A stretch of 64,000 nt of DNA from Tetradesmus obliquus (Eukaryota > Chlorophyta > Chlorophyceae > Sphaeropleales > Scenedesmaceae), in assembly GCA_030272155.1 (NCBI GenBank), contig CP126196.1, forward strand, positions 3,038,001 to 3,102,000, in the 5' to 3' direction. Below are positions 1-13,800 of the stretch, one piece after another. The notes beneath the pieces were generated by a model. That model was not told the origin of the DNA and ran no database searches. It saw only the letters and a program-made list of their open reading frames with translations. Positions within the stretch are counted from its first letter, which is position 1; every line of letters begins with the position of its first letter. A program made the position numbers and the translations under genes.

Positions 1-142
1 CCTATCGCTGGTTGCTGCCACTGAGTGCCATGCCAAATAGGTCCACGGCACAGCAGGACACCAGGCAGAGATGCAACCAACTGCTTCTTCTGCTGCTGCT
101 GCTGCTGTTGCTACTGCTGCTGCTGCTGCTGCTGCGTCCCAC

Positions 143-1036
143 CTTGAGTCCCTCTGGCGCCTTGGCCTTGGGGATGTTGATGATGTACTCGGCATTCACC
201 TTGAAGGGAGGAGGAGGGGACAGGGGCAACATGCACAGCAGTCGCCGCGGTCAGCAGCCTTCATGGCACACAATAGTGCTGCTGGCCACATCTGATATAG
301 CCGAGTGTATCGCATGCTGTGAATGCTGCCGCGCGCAAAGTGCACATGTCTGGCAGCTGCTCAGCTCTGCTGCTGCTGCTGATGCTGCTGCAGCCCCCCA
401 CCTGGCCGTACGCGTCCTCTGGCGCCACGCGGACCTTGTTGCTCTGGCCCACAGCCAGCCCCGTCACTGCAGTGTCAAAGCCCTTGATCACCTGCAGCAG
501 CACAGGCAACACGGAAACAGCAAATGCAGGCAGGCACATACAGAATATTCATGTGCCCACAGCCAGCCCCGTCACTGCAGTGTCAAAGCCCTGGATCACC
601 TGCGGCATGATGGCAGCAGATTGATAATAATAGGAACCTATTAGCACATCACTGCAGTGCAGGCGTGCCACAGACAGCAAACAATGCCAGGCAAGCACTC
701 GGAAAAGTCCAGTGTGGTTGGGTGCAACTGCTGATGGATGTTGCGCCGGGTCTTGCACGTCATGTTATTGCGTGGCAGGTCATGCATAGCTGCATGGATG
801 GCAACTGCAGTCCTGCATGGGCAGGTTGGGCCAACCACTGCTTCTGCTGCAGTGCAAGCAGGCCACAGGCAGGCACTCATATTCATGCCCCACTCCCACA
901 TCACAGGCACACGCCATGCGCATGCATTTGCAGTCCTGCACGGGTAAGCCACCAGGCTGTGCATGGGCAAGCAACGCTGCTGCAGTGCTGGCGGGCCAAA
1001 TGCATGCAGCCTGGTTGGCCTCATACCCCAGGTCCT

Positions 1037-1078
<42 letters not shown>

Positions 1079-1282
1079 TGCTGCTCCTGCAGTGTTTGCA
1101 TGTCGCATGTGGTCCAGCTACGCATGCAGGCCACGCCTCATGTTCCACTGCACGCCCCGCACCAGTCCGCCGCCGATCTGGAACTCCAGCGGTGTGCGGC
1201 CCTCCTTGCGGCTGGTGTCAAACACGCTGCCATCATCCAGCGTGCCCGTGTAGTGCACACTGACAAAGTCGCCGGCCTGATA

Positions 1283-1326
<44 letters not shown>

Positions 1327-1813
1327 GTGGGTACGCAGATATTGCCACAGCAGAGGCGTGCTGTTGTTCTACTGTTGGAAGGATGCCGTGCGCAGTTGCT
1401 ACAAGGAGAAAAAAACAGCTTCTAAAGCAGCACTAACACACACATGCTTTCAGCAACAGCAGCTTCCCAGCAACGGCTGCGTGGGAGCATGCACTGCCGC
1501 AGGCTGTCGGCTGCTTCAGCAACTGCAAGCACAGCTCAGTGCTGTCTGCGGCTCGTGATGCCTGCTGAGTGGTGTGCTGTGGTGCCAGGGAGTCTGACTA
1601 GCGCTGGGAGGTAGCTTGCAGGACAGCGTATTGCAGTTTCTGTGCTGCAGCGTAAGACTGCAGCTTCTGCGCTGCAGCAGTCGCTGTCCTGCAGCGCACC
1701 TTGGCGGCCTGCTGCGCACTGACACGCACAGCTACGAGGCGGCCATTGCTCGGCCGCACTGCCACCAGCCGCCTGCAGCAAGCAATTTCAAAGCGTGAAT
1801 CAAGTGTCCCCAT
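143..1813 (-). CDS. FKBP-type peptidyl-prolyl cis-trans isomerase, probably plastid-targeted (partial)
   Basis: Partial gene on the minus strand. Exons (transcript order): 1813-1700, 1276-1163, 491-402, 199-143, all phase 0, 125 codons; at least one further exon lies toward or beyond position 1 and was not resolved. Residues 1-38 are Arg/Ala/Val-rich with almost no acids ([10 protein letters not shown] before the domain), like a chloroplast transit peptide. The FKBP fold follows: [14 protein letters not shown], then IGGGL joined across an intron to [15 protein letters not shown], then the PEDAYG flap and [16 protein letters not shown], a segment typical of SlyD-like/plant FKBPs. Expected activity is proline isomerisation and chaperoning. 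The ATG at 1813 is the first Met in frame with the spliced domain. A (CTG)n tract sits just upstream (5' side). Family is firm; targeting and the 3' end are inferred. Confidence 0.82.
447..603 (-). repeat. Partial duplication of FKBP exon 3 (real copy 447-495, decoy copy 555-603)
   Basis: A 49-bp segment covering the 3' splice acceptor and first codons of FKBP exon 3 occurs twice, 108 bp apart, with one mismatch. The upstream copy (in transcript order) keeps a CAG acceptor and encodes [15 protein letters not shown] instead of [15 protein letters not shown], but runs into a stop two codons later. It is an exon fragment lying in the intron, not a full alternative exon. Confidence 0.85.
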
Positions 1814-1891
1814 GCTGTGGGAGCATGCTGTAGACAAGCTTCACACGTTTTGTGCAGGCCACAGCTGTGCAGTGGCAGTGCCTGACTGACA

Positions 1892-1892
<1 letters not shown>

Positions 1893-1937
<45 letters not shown>
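1893..1937. repeat. (CTG)n triplet tract upstream of FKBP
   Basis: A nearly pure run of about 15 CTG units, 80 bp upstream of the FKBP start codon; on the FKBP sense strand it reads (CAG)n. It may be in the 5' UTR or promoter. Confidence 0.9.
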
Positions 1938-1940
<3 letters not shown>

Positions 1941-4900
1941 GTGAATGCCAATGGTGTTTTCATTGTAGGATCGTGAACGACATGCGAACTGTCAACAATA
2001 GATGAGGACTGCAGGTTGCACTCCTTTCTGTGTGGCTCAGTGGTAGGTCCACAGCCTGCTGGCTGCTGCTTCGTACATTGACACGCTCATTGGCAGCCAG
2101 CTGCTGCCATACGCTAGCCATTACGTATGCCGTTGTTAGTACCTGGCAATCACACGACCAGCGGAAAGCTGCATGCCTGAGCCTGCGAACTACTAGCACC
2201 GGCTGCAGGTTGACGCACTGCCTGCCTGGACGTAGGAACGAAAGTGTTCTCGTTACAGACAGGCAACACCAATTCTCTTGCAGTTTATGGACACACGAGA
2301 TGTTGGGTGAGCGTTTTGAGACACGTGGGGTGTATGTCGTGGGGTACACCTCGGATATTTTGGTGCACTGTCAGATGAACGGCTGTCAATGCTACTCCCT
2401 CAGACTGCAGGCTATCAAACCACTAAGTGCTGCTCAAGTTGGTAGGGTTGACAATAAATAAAAAGGCTGAACTTCCCACCTACTAGGCTCAGCCAGCAAG
2501 AAACAGTGCTTTCCAAAACCATGTGCCTCTGCTGAGGCCGCGCAAAACTTTCACTGCACACATCCTGCACCACATCCAGCTGCGCCGCACACAAAAAAGC
2601 AAGCATCAAGATACATATGATGCCGCATGATGGTGCTGTGACATACACCCCAGCGTCACAGCCATCTCTCTGTCAACAGCACACGGCAGCATCTGCCAGC
2701 ACCAGCTGCTGCTGATCAGCTGTCTTGACAGAGCGGCAAAACTGTGCTTCCTCTGCACACGCATGGCCGGGAGCCTGCGCTAGAGACTGCATACCACACA
2801 CGCAAGCGCTCATCCCTGCAAGGTGTGCTGCACCTGCTTCAAACCACACACACAACTGTGCCTTGAGATGAATGTATAAGAACGTATGTACATACAACAC
2901 AACACACACCCAGCGCCTGTAAGATGACAACTCCACGGCCTGCCGAGGTATGTTGTACTCACCGCAGCAAAAGCGGCCAATGAAATGAACAAAACCCTGG
3001 GTACAGCACTGCAGGACTGATCACAAAAGCTACACAGTGTGCAAGCCGCAGCCTCTCTTTCGCCAAAACACTGCAGCCTCTCAGCTGCAGGCTAGACCAG
3101 CATACAAATGCGCTCGGCGGTCAGGTTGCAGCCACATTTCTCTGCGCTGCAGCACCATTAGCATGTACATACCACACACGAGACGTGCTCGGTGGTCAGG
3201 CTGCAGCTGCAGCGTAGCGCTGCGGCTGCTACACCATTGCAATGCACATTCCACACGCGAGACCACACGAGCTGGCGACACACATGTGCCGCAGAAGAGG
3301 GCAATCATGTGGTGCAGGCCTCCCTCGAAAACAAACTGTTGGCACAAACCGCAGGCAGCCTAACAATGGATACAGAGCCTGAAATACACACAAACCACAC
3401 CCGATTTTGCCGTAGGCCAGGGGCCTGCAGGGCCACCTCGAGCTGAGTCAAGTCCCATGCGTGGCACTCAATTCCATCTACAGTTGTGTTCTTGCTGCTG
3501 CTGTCACACCGGGTGCGCAGCAGCAGCAATGTATGAAATAGATGGATCCCACAAAACAGGGCCGTAGCTGCGGCTGTGTACACACCCAGACGAGCGGTCA
3601 AACTAAAGGTTAGCAGGAAGCCTTAGGCACAGCGGCCAGCAGTCGTCACGTGGCAGTCGAGAGCTCGAAGTCAAACCTGACCACTGCCTGCGCTCTGTAT
3701 CTCCCTCTCTACTAAGGTCACAAGCCAGCAGCAATGACAGCTGCACACCTAGCTGGTCCAGGAGACACTTAATGGCAGGCAGAACGAGTGCCGACAGCCG
3801 AGCAGTAGCTCTCAAAGCCACAAGCAGGTTAATGTCAACAGGGAAACATGCAGCCGTGCGCCCTGTCACTGTACACAGAGTGCCGCAAGTGTAGAAAACT
3901 GTCGATAACACTGCTGGCCCTTTGACAGGCAGCACTACCAAGTCACATCAGCAACGTGCTACCATTTTCCATGATCCCTGCGCTGCGCCCTGTCCCACGC
4001 ACAAGCCAGCCACAGCTGAGCTAGCTACCCTACCGCCACTCACGCACAGCGCGCCACCCACCAATCAAAACCTGGATTCAAAACAAGCAGGCAAGCCCGG
4101 CACATTGCCACAGCAACGCGTCATGGGTTGGGTTCGGCTCCATCTGGCAGCCCAATGCAAAGTTTTTTTTTCGCAACCTGGAGCTGCGCAGTGCCATACA
4201 GGCGTGAAGCACTGCAGCAGCACAAACCGTGCAACACACACACACTCACACACACACAGGGGTCAATGTCAGAACACTATGCAGAACACCCGGGGCATGC
4301 ACACAATGATGCAACCCCTTCATCAGGTGCATGCACCGCCATGCCGTGTGCTGCTCGCTGCCACACTGACCCACTTTCAGGGCACAGCACAGGGGAGCAG
4401 CAGCAGCGTCACGGCAAAACCTGAGCCCACCACCATGTCAGATGTGATCCCATCCACAAAATGCATTGAGTTTGGTGCAGTGAAGCAAATAACAAGGCGT
4501 GTCTTCTGTGTGGCCATGGAAGGGCCAGCAGCAGCAACTGCTGTGGCAGTTGTTGGAGATGAGAGGAAACACAGCAGTAGAGCTGCAGATGGCTGGGAGT
4601 GTGGCGAGACACAGCACCACAGACACCACTGATAAGACACACATACATATGGGAGGATGCACCAACACGCGAGACGCAACGCAACATGCGCACAGCTGTG
4701 GTGACAAACGGTCCTCAACACAACCTTCACCTGGGCAACACCATACTATCATATTCCCACCTAACCCCACGCCAGCAACACTGGTGCAACATCATAACGT
4801 ACAGCCTGGTGATCAGGCAGGACTCCTCTGCATGCTTGGCTTGGCTCGCCCGCTGAGCCCAGCACTGCAGCCTGTTGCTCGGCATACGTTGCTGCTGCAG

Positions 4901-5712
4901 TTGCACAGCAGCCAGCAAGGCGGCATGTGCTGGTGCATGGAGCCCAATTCTGGCTCCTGGGGCCGCATCACAAACATGTGCGGTTGCGCGGGAGCTTGTC
5001 AACAGGCCCAGGCCCGGCAGCATTGAATCCTGGTATACATACAGGTCACAGGCACACACCACCTGAACTCCAGGCAGCCTGTGACGGCGGACAGCCTACA
5101 GGTACACAGACACTCCACTGACAAAAGCAGGCTTCAGAAAAGGAAGCCAGATGCAGAACCGCCACCTCAGCCGCCACCAACTGCCTGACAGACACAATGA
5201 TGCGCCACGGCAGACGCCTGCACATGCACTTCACACCAACAGGCAGCACGGCCCTGCAGCACATGCCTTGTAGCAACCAACACACATGAAACACCACGCA
5301 TAGTTCGCCAGCCCAGCGCTCACATGCCATCGCACCAGACTGGAGACCTTGGTTTCTGAGAATCAGCAGCTTCTGCAGCTGCACCCGTCCATTTTTCCCA
5401 GGCTGCTGGTTCGAGCAGCCTCACGGACCACTGCCCAGCAAGACAAGCCTCAGCCCCCCACACGGTGCCGCCCAGCTACCTCTCACGTACGCTGCTGTAC
5501 GCTACAGCAGCCAACCGACAACAAGCCACAGGGCAGTGCGGCCCTTGTCAGCATGACCGTTGTACAAACACAACTGCCAGCCCGCCTCTCTCCACATCAA
5601 ACCAGGCACAAATACAATGTATGCAACCCAATGCTGTGCTCTTCTTCACCAGCCTGACTGGACTACAGCACCACGAAGCACAAAGCACTACACCCTCAAA
5701 CCCTCAGCCGCC
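1938..5712. other. Gene-free stretch between FKBP and the F-box gene
   Basis: I see no exon with a recognisable domain or consistent splicing here on either strand. Open frames are short and of low complexity. The right part should hold the 3' UTR of the F-box/LRR gene and the left part the FKBP promoter. An imperfect ~75-bp tandem duplication lies at about 3112-3263 (copies start 3112 and 3187). An AC-rich microsatellite is at 4231-4259. Confidence 0.6.
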
Positions 5713-8700
5713 TCAGTACACAGCCATCGCCGCACCTCCGCCAGCAACCGCTGCACCAGCAGCCAAGCCAGCCGCCGCCTTTGGCGCAGGCAGCACCACC
5801 CACCCCGGCTCAGTACGCACGCGCTCCATCAGCTGCCGCTGCCGCTCCCGCTTGGCGCGCTTGCCGCCGCTGGCCCGTGTGAAGTGCGCGACTGCTGCTG
5901 CCGCCGCCTTGGTCACGGGGCACTGGTGACCTGGCGGCGCCAACGACCTCAGCAGCTCAACTAGGTCAGAGAAACCGCCCAGTAGCATGGCCAGCGGGCA
6001 TGACGCACTGCGCCTGTTGTCCACCTGCTGCCCGCCGATGCGCAGCTGCTTGAGCTGCTTCAGCTGCCGCAGCGGCGACGGGAGCGAGTCACGGAAGCTG
6101 CTGCTGCTGCCGCTGCTGCTGCTGCTGCTGCTGCGCTTGTTGCCTGTGACCGCCAGGTGGTCAGCTGTGCTGCTGAGCCTGGCATCATCAGCTGGCAGGG
6201 AAGGTGAGCGCACTGCAAGCGACACATGCGGCACAGGTGCCGCTGCAGCTGCAGCTGAGCTGCACGCAGCTGCTCCACATCCAGCTACAGCAGCAGCACT
6301 GCCGGCTGCAGCTGCTGCAGGCGTGGCCGCTGACACATTATTGCTGCTGGCTGCCGCGCGCACCTTGCTGCTGCTGCTGCCGGCTAGCCCTGGCAGGTGG
6401 TTGCCTGACACATCGAGTGCCACAAGCTGCTGCAGCCTAGTGATACCTGAGGGGATCTTCCTCAGGTGGTTGTGGCCCAGGGCCAGGCTGGTGAGCCGGG
6501 TGAGGCCCCACAGCGAGCCAGCCTCAGGCAGCGCTGCCAGCTGGTTGTGCCCCAGGTCCAAGTGCTGCAGGCAGCTCAGCGCAGTGATGCTACCGGGCAG
6601 ATGCGCCAGCTGGTTCTGAGACAGCACCAGTGAGCGCAGGCTGCTGCAGGATATACTGCTGCTGCTGCTGGTGCTGGTGGTGGTGTTGCGGCTGTCGCGG
6701 CGGCGGCTGTCCCAGTTGCTGCTGCTGGCGCTGGGTGCGGGCCTGCGCACGTGCAGCACGCCCATGGCACCCAAATCATCTTCGTCAAGGTCGTCATCAG
6801 CTGCTGCTGCTGCTGCTGGCTGTGGTGCTACAGCTGCTGGTGGCTGCTGGTGCGCAACACCTGCTGCGCCACTGGTGCTGCTGCTGCTGCTGGGAGGGGC
6901 ATTGGCTGCAGAGGTGGCACCACTGCTGCTGCTGCTGCTGAACTCTGGCAGCTTTGCCAGCATGTTCTCCCTCACCGACAGCTGCTGCAGTGCCGGTAGC
7001 GCCCAGATCTGCTGCGGCAAGCTGCTCAGGTAGTTCTCATCCAGCTGCAGCACTGACAGCTGCTGCAGGCCGGCAATGCTGGCAGGCAGGTCCCGCAGCC
7101 GATTATCACTCAGCACCAGCAGCTGCAGCCCTGCAGGCAGCCCAAAGCACGCCGCTGCATTCTGCAAGTCTTGGATGTAGTTGCCCTGCAGCTGCAGCGC
7201 AGTGAGCTGCGTCAGGTTCAGCAGCCAAGCTGGCAGGGAGCGCAGCTCACAGCCGGCCAAGGTGAGGCTGCGTAGACGGCTGCAGCCGCCCAGCGCGGCA
7301 AGTGCCGCATCAGGCGTCAGCAGCACACGCCGCGCCATGCTTGTGGATGCAATGCTGACAGTGTGCAGCTGCTGCAGCTGCGAGAGGCCTGCTGGCAGCA
7401 TGGGCACACCCAGCCCTAGCACCTCCAGCTGCTGCAGGCTGCTGCAGCAGCAGATTGCCGCACTGAGTGCATCTAGTGCAGGCGCACTCAGCACTGCAAG
7501 CGCGGCTTGCTGCTCCCCACAGATGCGCAGCGTGCGCAGCGCGGTGCAGCCGCCGAGCCACGCGCCGGCTGCGTCTGCTGATGTCGGGCTGCTTGCTGGC
7601 GTGCGCGCCAGCAGGCTGGTTCCTGATGCGAGGCGTTGACCGCATGTTGACCAGGTGAGGTTGGTGAGGGAGGCTGCCACTGCTGCTGTGTCTGCTGCTG
7701 TGAGGCGCGCCTCGGGAGGGATGGCGGCATCAGCCACCGGCCTGCAGGTGGATGTTGTTGGCAGCGTTGCAGAGTGACAATGAGGAGATGGAATTGCTGC
7801 AAAGTAGGTAAGGTACGAAGGAGAGGAGGCTAGCTGGGCAGGCTGCATGCCGCTTCAGCGAGCTGCTGAACTGCTCGCAGCGCCACAGGTGGGGCAGCCA
7901 AGTACCATCATGCAGCTTATGGCTTCACCCCTGATATCACCATATGAAGTAAATCGGCCACTCATACTTCCTAATCATTTTTGCTTCAAGCGCCGCATCC
8001 AGAGGCACTGCAGCCGCCACCCCTGCCCCTTTGTTCCCCCCTCACCTGCCGCTCAGCTGCAGCTCCGTCACCTCCCAGTGCTGCAGGGCCCCACAGCCAG
8101 CCAGCACAGCAGCCAGCGCGCGGCCATCCCAGCTGCCAGCCTGCCGCAACACCAGCCGCTGCAGCGGCCGCAGCACGCCTGCTGCTGCCAGCGGCCGCAG
8201 CGCACTCATGTCTAGCTCTCCAGGGCCTAAGGTCAGGCCCTGCAGGCGTGACAACCCTAGTAGGGGCTCCAGCGCGCTGCTGCTGCTGAAGCTTCCTGCA
8301 AGCTCCAGCTGCTGCAGGCCGCACAACCTGCTCAGCTGCCGCGGCAGCTGTAGCTGCGGGTCAGCCTGCAGCAGCACCTCAGGCGAGGGGCTGCCTGCAG
8401 AGCTGCAGCGGCTGCTGGGTTGGCTTGCTGCTGCTGCTGCCTGTATGCTGCTGTTGCTGCTGCTGCTGCCAGCTGGGATGCGCCACTGCACTGCCAGTGA
8501 CTGCAGGTTGGTGAGCTGGCACACTGCTGTTGGGAGTGCCAGGCTGTAGATGTGTGTTATGCTCACTGCCTGCTGCTGATCACCTGCTGCGGCAATGCTG
8601 GCTGCTACTGCTGCTGCTGCTGCTGCCTCATCTGGGCTGGGGTCTACCATTGTGCGCACCGACTGCACATCCAGCATGGCGCCGCTGATGGCCAGCTCCT

Positions 8701-9417
8701 GCAGGCCTGGCAGTGCTGGCAGATCCCTCCAAATGCAGGCAGCTGCTGCAGGGGCCAATGCAGGAGCACACTCTGGCCAGCGGGCTGCTACGTAAGCAGT
8801 CATTGCAGACCGGCGCACCCCGCCGGTTCGGACCGCTACCAAGCACTCGCCATCGCTGCTGGCACTGTCTAGTAAGGATTGCAGCGTTCTTGCACCGCTC
8901 AATTCCACGATGCTTGCTGTAGACAGGCCCTGGACATCGCCCCGAACGGACCAGGGGCCTGTCGCACAGCTGCCTGCACTGCAGGGACTGCAGATCACTT
9001 CACCGTTGTAAGAACAGCCAATAAGACTGTTTTCACAAACCCCACCAGCCAGAGGCAGGTTGGAGAGGTTGAGCGCGCGAATTGAGGGGAACTGTGAGCT
9101 GAGTAGGATGCCGGCCCGCAAAGATGTTGTGGGCCAAGCGCCAGGCTGTAACTCGTGCACATTAGCGTCCGTTGCTGTGCGCCATGCCGCGCAGGTGCTT
9201 CGCAGGGACGATATGTTCTCCAGGCTGTTTTCTTTCGACAACACCTCCAAGACACGGCCCAGCAGCTCTGCGGGGATGTTATCCCAGCCACTGCATAATA
9301 GAGATAGCAAAGCGAGTATCAGAAGGGCTAAAGGTCACGGATCGCTGCTCCTCCTACTCGGCAGAAGCTGGACTCTCACCTGCATCCGCTGCGGCCGGCA
9401 AGGCTGCCAGGCACCAT
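5713..9417 (-). CDS. F-box and leucine-rich-repeat protein
   Basis: Three exons on the minus strand: 9417-9380, 9290-8046, 7741-5713, 1103 codons plus stop. Junctions keep frame: exon 1 ends AG and exon 2 starts T (Ser, then GWDNIP); exon 2 ends AG and exon 3 starts G (Arg, LSGRPVADAA). Residues ~14-60 form an F-box (WDNIPAELLGRVLEVL ... SLRSTCAAWR), the SKP1-binding module of SCF ubiquitin ligases. The rest holds two blocks of leucine-rich repeats (LQLLVLSDNRLRDLP, LQHLDLGHNQLAALP), which normally bind the degradation substrate. Between LRRs are Ser/Ala/Gln-rich insertions coming from triplet repeats (around 6660-6950 and 6080-6400), and the C-terminus has a basic patch (GGKRAKRERQRQ). Alternative: plain LRR protein if the F-box does not bind SKP1. 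The tiny first exon is inferred from a matched donor and phase. Confidence 0.8.
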
Positions 9418-10826
9418 CAGAAACAGATATTCGTCAGCTCCCGTGCCTAATTCAGCAGTTGTGTGTCGAACGAAGGTGAAGATGTTGAACAAGTGTGCTT
9501 GCCGCAAGCTGGGAGTGCTGTGTATGCGTCAATCCTGTGCTTTATCAATTTCAATCAAGCCGCAACCGTTGATCAACCATGCAACCTCGAGAAGAAAGGA
9601 AAGCAGACAAGCATGTTACGCCCTTGTTACGCGTCTGTTCCTCGCAGCTGCAGTGCTTCATCGAGCAACACACCGCATCATACGTTAATCTCAGTGTGAA
9701 ATCGTTTGTCAGGTCGGAGTCCTGCAGTCCCAGCTGCTGGACGTCGTTTAAGCCTCCTTGCCGGATCGAGTCTCAAGCATTGCAGCAGGAGCTGGGCGGC
9801 TAGCAATATTTGAAATGATAAACAACAACAAAAATTCAGCATTACGCTGGTCCGTGTTGATTGCTGCCGAGTGGTGTGTAACCTCGGTGTTGGAGAGTCA
9901 CCGCCTGAGGTCCGAAACAGCCGGAACCCATAACACCGGGTGGCCGGTTTGGCGCCCATCATGCAAACGGCATGGCGGGACAGGGTAGATTGAACATGTG
10001 TGCCACATGTAAGCATTTCTGTAGCTGCTGCTTGTGATGTTACTTATGGGCAAGTATATATGCAGTCAAACAGCACCAAGCTGGCCAGTCAGCTGACGCC
10101 TGCCTTGCCAAGTGAATTTTCACAGCATGCTTAGACTTCATCATGGAAAGTGTGTGCGTTTTTTGAAAAGTCAACTTGCAGAGAGTGAAGAACACCCTCC
10201 GGTTCACCCAGGGCAACCGCCTGAAGCAGGTGTCCTGCAGGAGCTGATTTTGGCCAAATGGTGTTGCTGCAGCATGTGCTGCTGATGCCAGCAGCTGCTG
10301 TGCAGTACATTGCTCGATGCAAGCAGTCCCAAGCTAATCATAAAGTTTCTTAAAATGCTCCTAAGCTGTCTTCTGGCTGTTGTCCGGCATAGAACAGCTG
10401 CTGCAGCACACGGCCATTCATGCTTTGGGCTTTTGCTGGCGACGATCACATGCCGCATTATACATGATCGATTAATCACCATTGCTACATAGCTTGTCGT
10501 ATAAGATTCAATTGTGTACAGGGTAAACAAGGACGAGAACCAAGGAGCCCAAGCCCAATGATCGCCGGGCTATGCGAAGAGTGACCATTACTACTCGCTG
10601 ATCGCTTATAGCTTTAGATTAATGATGTCGTATTCGCAAGACTTGTAGAGTCGTCCAACAGTAGTTCCCTGTGCTGCCGTTTTAGTGCATCAAATCCCTT
10701 GTCACCGCAATGTTGGTTTTTCCCCCGGCCCCTCACGCGTTATCTTGATAGCAGGCTTGTCTCGGGCGATCAAAAGCCACGCCAAAAACACATTAACCCC
10801 TACCTTACCCTCGAAGGTGGCTCAAA
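9418..10826. promoter_or_regulatory. Divergent intergenic region (F-box minus / MFS plus)
   Basis: A 1.4-kb gene-free interval between two divergently transcribed genes, visibly less GC-rich than the exons. It should contain both promoters. A TATATAT run at about 10056 is the only TATA-like element I note, but it is ~770 bp from the MFS ATG, so no promoter is assigned. No RNA gene seen. Confidence 0.5.
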
Positions 10827-13800
10827 ATGGGAACTGACGACACTCAAGCCCCGGCAGGCCAGCAGGGCAAGGTACTGAGCTCAGCCAGGAGCACTTGCTT
10901 CCATTGATCCCAACCTGCGTTTATAATGTGTTCTGATGCTATGCCCAGCCAAGCAGCAATGGCAGCACGCAGAGAGTGCTTTCGGGCAGCATGCCTGTCA
11001 GCGTGGCCTTAGACTGCTGCAGCTGTTCATACCCCTGTCTAACCCCTGTATTTGCAGCTGGACTTACACGTGCGGTCAGCATTTGCTACTAGATTATGTT
11101 GTTGTGCGTGCCTGCCTTATCCAGTATCATCATCCGCTGCCTGTACTGCTTGCAGGACGCTGGCCCCGAATGCTACAGCAGCAAGTCACATGTGCACATG
11201 AAGCACCTGAGCCAGGGCCAGTTTGCCGCGCTCAAGTCGGCCGAGCGCAAGATGCTCACGCGCGTGCTGCTGCTCAACGTGCTGCTCATGTTTGTGAACT
11301 ACATCGACCGCACCAACCTGAGCTTTGCGGCAGTGCAGCTGAACAGGGACATTGGGCTGGACCACCAGACCTACGGCCTGGGCGCAGGTGGGGCAGCTGC
11401 GCAGCATGGGGCTGCACGCACAGGCTGCGCACAAGCAGCGGCACAAGCAGCGGCAGCTGGAAGATTGCTATCGCTGCATGGCGCTTGTGCCCACCGCCAG
11501 CACGCACAGTGCAGCTAGTAGTTACAGTTGCGCACGCTGCAGCAGGTGCCGCCCGGCTCAACATTGGCGTTGACGGTGCGACGCGTTGTGAGACAGAGCA
11601 GCTTGCACCTGCAGCATCCTTTCGCAGCTATGCTCTGCAGCAATCCCCAGGAAGTCTTCACAGCACCATCTATTGTAACAGCTGCAGTTGGCTTCGGAAA
11701 CACACATCCATATGCTAGTTCTGCAGGTGCATGATGGCCCACAAACACTGCTGAGAGCTGCGCTGCCGCTGCCTGCCGCTTCCTGCAGGCCTCTTCTTTT
11801 GCGCGTACGCCTCCATGCAAGTGCCAGCCAACATGCTCATGGCAAAGATCGGAGGCCCCATCTGGCTAGGCACCATCGGCATGCTGTGGGGCATCACTGC
11901 CGCCTGCTTTGCCAGCCTGCGCAGCGTGCCGCAGTTCCTGGCGCTGCGCTTCCTGCTGGGCGTGTTTGAGGCCGGCGCGCTGCCGGGCATGTGGAGCTAC
12001 CTCACACACTTCTACTCGCGGCAGCGCATCACCATCCCCCTGGGTGAGGCGGCGGCAGCAGCGGAGGCAGCAGCAGAAAATGCATGTGCTTAGTGTTGTA
12101 ACACAGGCGGAGGGTGCGCAGGAAAGTGGACATGGTTGTTCACACAGAACAAGTTTCAGGACACACTGCGCATGGCCAGCAGACATAGCTGTGTTTGAGA
12201 AGTGTGTGCCAGGGCCTGCCAACACTAGCAGCAGCACCTCCAGCAGTGCTTGCTTGGCCAGCACACGACAGCCATTTAATGTTTGAATCATTCGTGTGCT
12301 GCTGCCTGCGCTGCAACCCTCTGGACTTTGCTGCTGACGCCTGTGAAGCTGCGTGCTATCCGTGCCGCGCATGCAATGCTGCAACCAGGCTACCTCATGT
12401 GCTGCCTCATCCCTCCATCTCTATATGCAGATGCAGCTGCTGACACCTGCAATGCTCTTTGCTGTCCATGTCCTGCAACCAGGCTACCTGATGGGCCTCC
12501 TCATCTTGTCCCAGGCGCTGGGACACTTTTGGTACAGATGCTGACACCTGCAATGCTGTTTGATGCCGCGTTGTTGCAACCAGGCTACCTGATGGGCTCC
12601 CTCATCGTGTCCCAGGCGCTGAAACACTTTTGGTGCGGTTGCTGACACCTGCAATGCTGCTTGCTACCGCCTTGTTGCAACCAGGCTACCTGATGGGTTC
12701 CCTCATCGTGTCCCAGGCGCTGGGCGCACCCATTGCAGCAGGCCTCATGTCGCTGGACAACAAGGGCGGCCTGAGGGGCTGGCAGTGGCTGTTCCTAGTG
12801 GAGGGAGTGCTGGCCTGCATTGTGGCATTCGCGTGGTTCTTCATGCCGCGCGACATCGATGCAATCCGCGGGCTGACGGACGACGAGCGCGCTGCGCTGC
12901 ATGCGTCAATGTCGCACGCCGCCAAACCTTCGGCCGATCCCGTGAAGGCGCTGGTGGCCGCACTGAAGAACCCGGCGGTGTGGATTGGCGGCGGCGGCAT
13001 CAAGTTCTTCAGGGACGTGGGCTTCTACGGGCTCATGTACTGGTGAGCGGCGAGGCTGCAGCGCTGCTGTGTTTCTTTTGCTGCTCTTCCTTCTGTTTGG
13101 GTACTGCTGGCACATTGCAATGTGCTTCACCTTTGCTCCCGCCCTCGCTTGATGCCACAACAAAAACGTCCTGCAAAAGGCAGCAGTGGCAGCGGCCATG
13201 GCATGGTGCATCTTGAGCTCGGCAGCTCGGCCTACCAGCAGCAGCAGCAGCAGCAGCAGCAGCGCAATTCAGCTGGGCATGACTCGGAGCCACCTCAGGC
13301 ATGTCCATTGTGGCAGGCACCTACCTGCTGCATGCTTGCCGTGCACTGCACGGCTCGTCCTGCAGCACCTGCCATGTAACGTGGGTCCCGCTGCTGTGCA
13401 TTATCCTGCCCTGCAGGCTGCCGCTAGTGATTGAGAGTATGCTGGATGGCAGCGTGGCGCCACAGCAGCGAGCCATCTACTCGGTGCTGCTCACGGCAGT
13501 GCCCTTCGTGTGCAGCGCGGCAGCACAGTGAGTGAAAGTCAGCAGAGTGCAACGACCCTGACCCTAACATCTGGCAGCTGTTTGTGCCCCGACTTGCAGC
13601 GATCACACTGCACTGCATTACCAGCGTGCACTGCTAGCGGCCGGCTTGCTTCCATGTGTGTCTCTGTGACTCACACGCTGTGCGCCTGCCTGGATGCGGC
13701 TGTTGTCAACACAGGTTCCTTACGTGCTGGCACAGCCAGCGCCGCAACGAGCGCCGCTGGCACCTGGCCTCCTTCTGGGCCTTTGGCGTGGTGTGCCTGG

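Noticed and set aside
3922..4632. 236-codon plus-strand open frame
   Set aside because: His/Thr/Gln-rich low complexity with no domain, no splice partners and no conserved motif visible.
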